Assembly (NCBI GenBank): GCA_964598485.1 | Contig: CAZRCD010000001.1 | Location: 186,001 to 250,000 of the forward strand | Direction of reading: 5' to 3' | DNA from: SOJA01 sp964598485 | GTDB taxonomy: Archaea; Thermoproteota; Bathyarchaeia; Bathyarchaeales; Bathycorpusculaceae | DNA: 64,000 bases | In this document: positions 59,090 through 64,000 of the stretch, one piece after another | Numbering within the stretch: position 1 is the first letter of the stretch | Layout: every line of letters begins with the position of its first letter | Program-made: the position numbers and the translations under genes | The notes under the pieces: generated by a model | Database searches by the model: none | Told to the model about the DNA's origin: nothing | The model's input: only the letters and a program-made list of their open reading frames with translations

Positions 59090-59437
59090 GAAGCAATTTG
59101 GAAATACGAATAAACTCTTTTTTCTTCACCCCCTGAAACACTCACGAAACGTTCTCGGAGTAAATAGAAGAAGATTCCACAAAACCGACAGCCACGCAAA
59201 CTTCTAACCAGAATACATATTGTTTTGTTCTGGTCGTTAAAGGTCACTAAGGGTTTTTGGTAGAAGCACAAAAAGTCCTACGGGTTCAACGCTAGCCCTT
59301 ACAAATTCTTTCAATTTGTTTCTGTGTCATCCTTAGTTGGAAGATTTTTGCACAAACGCCAAAAGCGAAGTATGTCAATAGTCCCGCGCGTGCTGAGAAT
59401 AGGTAAAAAAACAGTAACCCAGCGTTCAGATTTGAAT
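59090..59437. other. Stretch with little recognisable content; hydrophobic frame next to tRNA-Met
   Basis: No firm gene. On the minus strand a 49-codon frame without a convincing start (59291-59437) encodes NLNAGLLFFYLFSARAGLLT, then YFAFGVCAKIFQLRMTQKQ. This may be the tail of a membrane protein. It begins at the 3' end of tRNA-Met, a common integration site, so it could be element debris. Confidence 0.3.
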
Positions 59438-59516
59438 TGGTAGCGGGGAGTAGATTTGAACTACTGATTTCTGGGTTATGAGCCCAGCGGGTTAATCCTG
59501 GCTACCCCACCCCGCT
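59438..59516 (-). tRNA. Initiator tRNA-Met (anticodon CAU)
   Basis: The acceptor AGCGGGG pairs with CCCCGCT, giving the A1-U72 pair of archaeal initiators, and the anticodon arm CTGGG-CTCATAA-CCCAG has the three consecutive G:C pairs. The T arm is AGTAG-TTCAAAT-CTACT. The 3' CCA is encoded (59438-59440), unlike the other tRNAs in the window. Confidence 0.93.
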
Positions 59517-59634
59517 ATTCTATGCTAAAACGCAAGCCTTCTTAAATCTCTTACGAGCCCCGCTCAACTATATATTAGTTTTAAGTGAAACATTTTAGTA
59601 TTACGCATCACTTATCGACTTCAGTGTTGACTAG

Positions 59635-60279
59635 ATGGATAAACCATATTTCCGTCAAATATTCAATCCCGTTCTTGAAAATCCGATTTTCGTGCAGGGT
59701 CTTCCGGGCTTTGGAAACGTTGGAAAGATCGCAGCCTATCTTTTGATAAAGTTTTGTAGTGCAAAACCTTTTGCGGAGTTGTATTCGCCCTCTTTTCCAG
59801 ATTATCTTTCAGTTAATTCTAAAGGGATTTGCCGCTTACCAAGGTATGAGTTTTATGCTGCACCCATGGAGAAAAATGATTTTGTAATAATGACTGGCGA
59901 CACGCAGCCCTCTTTTGACGATGTTGTTGCACATTATGATCTGTGTAGCGAAATACTCGACTTTGTAGAAAAGTATGATTGCGGTTTTATTATCACTATA
60001 GGTGGTGTTCCCATGTCAGAAGATAAAGCTCAAGTCTATGTAGCTGCTACTTCGCCTAGACTTGCTGCAGAATTTATGGAAAAAGGAGCGGTAATCTACA
60101 GTAAGGGTCGAATTTTGGGAGCCACTGGCTTAATGCTTGGACTTGCAAAGGAACGCGGTCTAGAAGGCTTGTGTCTGTTAGGAACAACAAGTGGTTTCAG
60201 TGCAGACCGTGGAGCAGGCTTTTCGGTTTTCAAGTTTTTGATGAAGGCTCTAGGTAACGAGGTGAAGGAAGGGTTATAA
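59635..60279 (+). CDS. PAC2-family proteasome assembly chaperone-like protein
   Basis: The 214-residue protein has the family start NPIFVQGLPGFGNVGKIAAY, the middle VIMTGDTQPS and FIITIGGVPMSEDKAQVYVA, and the later RILGATGLMLGLAKERGLEG. PAC2 proteins assist proteasome assembly in eukaryotes and are widespread in archaea with unclear roles. RBS region before the ATG is weak. It is downstream of tRNA-Met on the opposite strand. Confidence 0.9.
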   Translation: MDKPYFRQIFNPVLENPIFVQGLPGFGNVGKIAAYLLIKFCSAKPFAELYSPSFPDYLSVNSKGICRLPRYEFYAAPMEKNDFVIMTGDTQPSFDDVVAHYDLCSEILDFVEKYDCGFIITIGGVPMSEDKAQVYVAATSPRLAAEFMEKGAVIYSKGRILGATGLMLGLAKERGLEGLCLLGTTSGFSADRGAGFSVFKFLMKALGNEVKEGL

Positions 60280-60331
60280 GAGAAAACTTTAACTTTAACA
60301 GCATCATCAAGAAGTGCTGGTATGTGAAAGC

Positions 60332-60568
60332 ATGGCTAAGAAAAAAGGAGAAACATCCGTTAGATTAGATTTGAGTTCAAAATTCTGGAAAACATTACTA
60401 ACGGTGTTGGCGGCTTTCTTAACGTTTGCTGGACCAACCTACATGGTTTATGTGCTTATGAATATACTGAAAATCGATTATTTTGTTTCAATGATTTCTG
60501 GAATTGTTCTTTTCATAGCTGGTTTAGTGCTTGTATGGTTTCTGATTAGGAAAAAAATTATTTCTTAA
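60332..60568 (+). CDS. Small membrane protein, unknown
   Basis: The ATG at 60332 (MAKKKGETSVRLDLSSKFWK) gives 78 residues with two transmembrane helices (LLTVLAAFLTFAGPTYMVYV and SMISGIVLFIAGLVLVWFLI) and basic ends. Bathyarchaeal and other archaeal genomes often have such short membrane proteins; no family recognised. It lies 52 bases after the PAC2 gene and may share its transcript. Confidence 0.65.
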   Translation: MAKKKGETSVRLDLSSKFWKTLLTVLAAFLTFAGPTYMVYVLMNILKIDYFVSMISGIVLFIAGLVLVWFLIRKKIIS

Positions 60569-60826
60569 CAGTCTATGCCTTAGATGTGGAATAGGTGTTC
60601 GGTGGAAAATTATGTATAATCCAGATAAGATTAGAATCGACGTAGGGAAACTTCTGCAGTCACGCAAATAAAGAGGTGATATTTGAACTGGGCTGGCCTG
60701 ACTGGTCTGGCATCTGATTTGAAAAAACGAGTTTTTTTACACAGCACGATAATAAAGGCCGCCCAAATCCAACCTTTTTTGTGTACAGAGATGTGCACAC
60801 ATGAGAGAGAGTAAAGCATATAAGAT

Positions 60827-61441
60827 ATGTTAGGGGATATAGCAGTTATGCAAGAAAACAATGAGAAAATCAAGGCACTGCTAGAGAAGAAAAAGAAGTC
60901 AGCTAGAAGAACGACTATAATTCTGGAGAAAGAGGAACGAGAATTCATAGACTCTCTAATCCGGGAGGGCAAAGAACCGGGCATTAAGCCCTTAATTTCT
61001 AAGATGCTTGACATTTACAGAAGCATGATGATTTATGATTGGCGTTTCCCCGGCGAATATTATTGTGGTATAAGCCGCATAGCATTCGTAAACGTAGAAT
61101 TAATCAACATTCTCATTCAGCACATCCCAGAGGAAAAATGGCGTGGAATCGGAAGGAAAATGGGTGAAGCTGCCAGAATTTCTATGGAAGCAACACTTGG
61201 CATTCAAACAGCAAATCGAGGAAAATGGCAAGAAGTTTTTAAACGATTAAGGGTGCAGGGTTTCGGAGATTTCTACTTAAAAGACAAGTATATCCTTGTA
61301 AAAGCCCCGTTTATCAGTCACTCCGAAATTTGGGCTGGCTTTTTAGAAGGCTTACTCGAGACAGAACTAGACATAAAAACCTCTACATCACCATTTGTTT
61401 TTGAAATCAAGGAAGAGGCGGATTCAGCAGCAAGCGAATGA
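60827..61441 (+). CDS. Hypothetical protein with ribbon-helix-helix-like N-terminus
   Basis: The 204-residue frame starts with TTG at 60827; the ATG at 60848 (MQENNEKIKALLEKKKK) is likelier. KSARRTTIILEKEEREFIDS looks like a ribbon-helix-helix DNA-binding segment. The rest is alpha/beta, with WRGIGRKMGEAARISMEATL and LVKAPFISHSEIWAGFLEGL, possibly a ligand-binding domain. Not recognised as a named family. It is upstream of the radical SAM pair and in the same direction. Confidence 0.55.
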   Translation: MLGDIAVMQENNEKIKALLEKKKKSARRTTIILEKEEREFIDSLIREGKEPGIKPLISKMLDIYRSMMIYDWRFPGEYYCGISRIAFVNVELINILIQHIPEEKWRGIGRKMGEAARISMEATLGIQTANRGKWQEVFKRLRVQGFGDFYLKDKYILVKAPFISHSEIWAGFLEGLLETELDIKTSTSPFVFEIKEEADSAASE

Positions 61442-61489
61442 ATCATATACTTCGAAGATAAAGATGTACACAGAATGGAAGAGATCTAA

Positions 61490-62545
61490 ATGTCGTTACA
61501 TGAAGCTGTGCTTTACGAAAAATTGGAAGACAAGAAGGTTAGATGCAATCTGTGTGCTAGAAGATGCTTGATAAAAGACGGTGCATTAGGTTTCTGTCTT
61601 GTTAGGAAAAACGAAGGTGGAACACTTTTTTCGCTTGTGTATGCAAAAGCGATATCCGCCTGCGCAGACCCCATAGGAAAGAAACCGCTTTCGCATTTTA
61701 ATCCGGGAGCACTGGTCATGTCTATTGCCACTATTGGCTGCAACTTCCGCTGTAAATTCTGCGACAATTGGATGATAAGCCAAGAGAAGAAGATAGCGGG
61801 CCGGGATTTCTCACCAGAAGAAGTTGTCAAAGCTACAAAAGATAATGGCTGTCAAGGGATAAGCTACACCTATACAGAGCCAACCATATTCTTTGAGTAC
61901 GCCTACGACACTGCCAAGCTTGCCCATCAAGTAGGATTCTTCAACACTTTTGTAACAAATGGTTACGTGACGCCGGAAGCAGTGAAAACAATAGCACCTT
62001 ATTTGGATGCGGCAACGGTAGACTTTAAAGGTGGAGGAGATCCAGACTTCTACAAGAATTTTTCAGCGGTTCCATCAGTTGAGCCGATTTATGAGTCTTT
62101 AAAGGAAATGAAAAGAAACGACATTCACATAGAAATCACGAATCTAGTCGTGCCTAAGACAGGAGATTCTATCGAGAAGATAAAGGAACTTGCAGCTTGG
62201 ATAAGAGATACGCTTGGAAAAGACACGCCTTTTCACTTGTTGCGTTTCCATCCAGACTACCAATTAACAACCATTCCATCCACGCCAATCAAAACTTTAG
62301 AGAAGGCATACGCCGCCGTGAAGGAGGCGGGATTAAACTACGTTTATATGGGGAATGTGCCTGGACACCCACATGAAAACACGTACTGTCCAAACTGCAA
62401 CGAATTACTGATTAAACGTTTCAGCTTTGAAATCACAAAATGGAACTTAACAAAGGACATGCGTTGCCCAGCATGCGGACAAGAAATTCCAATTAAGGGC
62501 AAATTGCATACAAGTGGATACTCCTATCCATACGCCTTGTTTTAA
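61490..62545 (+). CDS. amrS: Radical SAM enzyme of the AmmeMemoRadiSam system (AmrS)
   Basis: The 351-residue protein has an N-terminal cysteine module (CNLCARRCLIKDGALGFCLV, about 19-38) and the radical SAM motif CNFRCKFCDNW (about 84-94), then GISYTYTEPTIFFEYAYDTA and a C-terminal CPNCNELL...CPACGQEIP zinc ribbon. AmrS partners with AMMECR1 and MEMO proteins in archaea; the substrate is unknown, and those partners are not in the window. Confidence 0.9.
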   Translation: MSLHEAVLYEKLEDKKVRCNLCARRCLIKDGALGFCLVRKNEGGTLFSLVYAKAISACADPIGKKPLSHFNPGALVMSIATIGCNFRCKFCDNWMISQEKKIAGRDFSPEEVVKATKDNGCQGISYTYTEPTIFFEYAYDTAKLAHQVGFFNTFVTNGYVTPEAVKTIAPYLDAATVDFKGGGDPDFYKNFSAVPSVEPIYESLKEMKRNDIHIEITNLVVPKTGDSIEKIKELAAWIRDTLGKDTPFHLLRFHPDYQLTTIPSTPIKTLEKAYAAVKEAGLNYVYMGNVPGHPHENTYCPNCNELLIKRFSFEITKWNLTKDMRCPACGQEIPIKGKLHTSGYSYPYALF

Positions 62546-62572
62546 TAATTCCTTAGCCTAGGTTATAATCGA

Positions 62573-63670
62573 ATGGATATGTGGAGAATCCTACGTCCAG
62601 ATGCGGCAACAGTGCTGAACAATAAAAAGGCAAGAAAAAGTCTAGCAAGATACTTCTCTGTCATGCAGAATGAAAAACCAGCGAAATTCATGATAGCCAA
62701 AAAGCTTCCAGCAGAATTCGGTGAAAACGATTCCATAGGCGAGCTTTGGCAAGAACACGGAAGACTTACACAGAAATTTTACAAGATTGAAAGAGAAATT
62801 GACACTCGTCAAAAAAGTCTGCAGAACATGCTAAATCCGGAAAAATCCTACTTAGATTTGAAAATTGAGATTGCAAGAAGGATTCTCACAAATTGTCATT
62901 TCTGCACTCGCAGATGCGAGATTAACAGATCTAAAGGCGAATTGGGCCACTGTAGGTGCAGAACTGAAATAACGGTTTCAAGCATTTTTCAACATATGGG
63001 CGAAGAACCAGAACTTGTACCTTCCGGCACTGTTTTTACAATGGGCTGCACAATGCGTTGTCGCCACTGCCAGAACTGGACGATATCCCAATGGAAAGAG
63101 AAGGGTGAAGTTTACAGGCCAGAAGCACTAGCAAAAGAAGTTGAACAGTTACGCATGAACGGATGCAGAAACGCAAATCTTGTTGGAGGAGAACCGACGC
63201 CGTGGCTGGAACAATGGCTTGAAACATTCAATCACGTCAACAAAAACGTTCCAGTTGTTTGGAACTCCAACAGCTACTACAGTCCAGAAACGGCACGGCT
63301 CTTAGCAGGATTCGTTGACGTTTACCTATTAGACTTTAAGTATGGACCGGGTGAGTGTGCTGAAAAACTTTCTGATGCTCCAAGCTATTGGGAAGCATGC
63401 ACACGAAACCATTTAGAAGCCAAAAACTATGGTGATTTAATAATACGCATACTGGTTTTGCCAAGCCATTTGGAATGCTGCACAAAACCTATCATAAATT
63501 GGATAGCTAGAAATCTGGGCACAGACACAAGAGTAAACGTAATGTTTCAGTACAGACCAGAATGGAAAGCGTATGAAATTCCAGAACTACGCAGAAGACT
63601 GACAAGAGACGAAAAGAAAAGAGCGATTCAACTGGCTACAGAAGCGAATTTAACAAATTTCATAACCTGA
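62573..63670 (+). CDS. Radical SAM protein of the PflX type
   Basis: The 365-residue protein has an N-terminal helical region, then cysteines CHFCTRRCEINRSKGELGHC (about 106-125), the SAM motif CTMRCRHCQNW (about 160-170) and NLVGGEPTPWLEQWLETFNH. VPVVWNSNSYYSPETARLLA matches PflX (COG1313) proteins, whose role is unknown. It follows amrS by 27 bases. The shared N-terminal cysteine module suggests these two are related and work together. Confidence 0.85.
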   Translation: MDMWRILRPDAATVLNNKKARKSLARYFSVMQNEKPAKFMIAKKLPAEFGENDSIGELWQEHGRLTQKFYKIEREIDTRQKSLQNMLNPEKSYLDLKIEIARRILTNCHFCTRRCEINRSKGELGHCRCRTEITVSSIFQHMGEEPELVPSGTVFTMGCTMRCRHCQNWTISQWKEKGEVYRPEALAKEVEQLRMNGCRNANLVGGEPTPWLEQWLETFNHVNKNVPVVWNSNSYYSPETARLLAGFVDVYLLDFKYGPGECAEKLSDAPSYWEACTRNHLEAKNYGDLIIRILVLPSHLECCTKPIINWIARNLGTDTRVNVMFQYRPEWKAYEIPELRRRLTRDEKKRAIQLATEANLTNFIT

Positions 63671-63766
63671 AATACATAGAGATAAGATAGGCAAATAAGC
63701 GAAAGCTATTTATATAAACGTTTCTGTATAGCGAAACTGAGAATCTCCCTGATTTAAGCTTATTTT

Positions 63767-64000
63767 TCAAATCGCTTTCACCTCAAGTTGTTCTCTTTGG
63801 AACATCGGAACCTTAAGCAACTTAGCCTTTGAACCAACCTGAACATAACACTGTCCAACCTCTAAATCTCTAAGTCTCCATACAACATATTTATCAAGCC
63901 ACCACCTCGCTTTAGACAAGTTTCTAGCTCCCTCCAGCTTAAACCAATAGCGAACCCCACTAATCTCTATCAAGTTTATATCCACAGTTGAAAGTCTCTG
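63767..64000 (-). CDS. Partial unknown protein at the right edge
   Basis: The frame has GTG at 63985 but stays open to the window end, so the start may be outside. The visible part has ISGVRYWFKLEGARNLSKAR and LRDLEVGQCYVQVGSKAKLL, typical of a compact alpha/beta or OB-like domain. Not recognised. It is convergent with the PflX-type gene. Confidence 0.45.
   Translation of the reverse strand, partial: QRLSTVDINLIEISGVRYWFKLEGARNLSKARWWLDKYVVWRLRDLEVGQCYVQVGSKAKLLKVPMFQREQLEVKAI

Noticed and set aside
1..64000. CRISPR arrays and insertion sequences
   Set aside because: No regularly spaced repeats, cas genes, transposase genes or terminal inverted repeats were seen; the only tandem repeats are the 66-bp rung repeat and the 22-bp operator.

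Overview
The window is archaeal. It carries the secE-spt5-uL11-uL1-uL10 operon, eL39/eL31/aIF6/eL20/prefoldin/FtsY, TFB, Gar1, Alba, eL40, RNase P Rpp21 and leaderless-looking TATA promoters. Ftr, an EhaR-like protein, an HdrA-MvhD fusion, 2-oxoacid:ferredoxin oxidoreductase and many secreted beta-helix proteins, one ending in an I-P-E-F plus transmembrane tail, fit a Bathyarchaeia-like anaerobe of the TACK group using tetrahydromethanopterin C1 chemistry. That placement is inferred from gene content; no 16S rRNA is present.

Layout. 1-0.4 kb: an edge fragment of a toxin-antitoxin gene and a decayed membrane-protein tail. 0.4-10 kb: translation and secretion operons, with D-Tyr-tRNA deacylase and an unusual carbamoyltransferase between them. 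10.4-10.7 kb: tRNA-Leu with an extra hairpin in the D arm, and tRNA-Arg. 10.8-22.2 kb: three large secreted proteins (two beta-helix, one repeat/peptidase/dockerin protein), split by tRNA-Gly and the korABC operon; the second beta-helix gene contains a 100-N assembly gap inside a 66-bp tandem repeat. 22.5-34 kb: purine synthesis (purM, purS, purL, purQ, purD, purF) with ftr and an ehaR-like gene in the purD operon, and a PfkB kinase. 34-43 kb: AspRS, KH and Alba proteins, an Lrp-type regulator with sucCD, eL40, DUF116, coiled-coil proteins, TFB and Gar1. 43.5-55.3 kb: a small NTF2-like gene under a palindromic operator, then a ten-kilobase electron-transfer operon and its divergent regulator. 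55.5-59.1 kb: debris of a head-tailed provirus and other broken genes around the eL8-eS28-eL24 operon. 59.4-64 kb: initiator tRNA-Met, a PAC2 protein and two radical SAM enzymes of the AmrS/PflX type.

The most interesting system is the 43.9-54.0 kb cluster. One strand encodes, in order, an unknown 251-aa protein, a GXGXG beta-helix protein, a decayed ferredoxin-like gene, a second GXGXG protein, a giant HdrA-HdrA-ferredoxin-MvhD fusion, HdrC, HdrB, an FrhB-type flavoprotein and an FMN glutamate-synthase-like protein with its own ferredoxin domain. Short overlaps suggest translational coupling. The parts resemble a flavin-bifurcating heterodisulfide reductase wired to the FMN and GXGXG modules of archaeal glutamate synthase, but no glutaminase subunit is present, so the substrate is unknown. 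A divergent two-HTH regulator sits behind a 22-bp direct repeat and is the obvious candidate controller.

Metabolically, KorABC and SucCD give ferredoxin-linked 2-oxoacid oxidation and CoA-ester energy conservation, Ftr supplies a step of the archaeal methyl branch, and the Hdr cluster would redistribute electrons between ferredoxin, F420 and thiol/disulfide or other acceptors. The functional links are inference from gene content.
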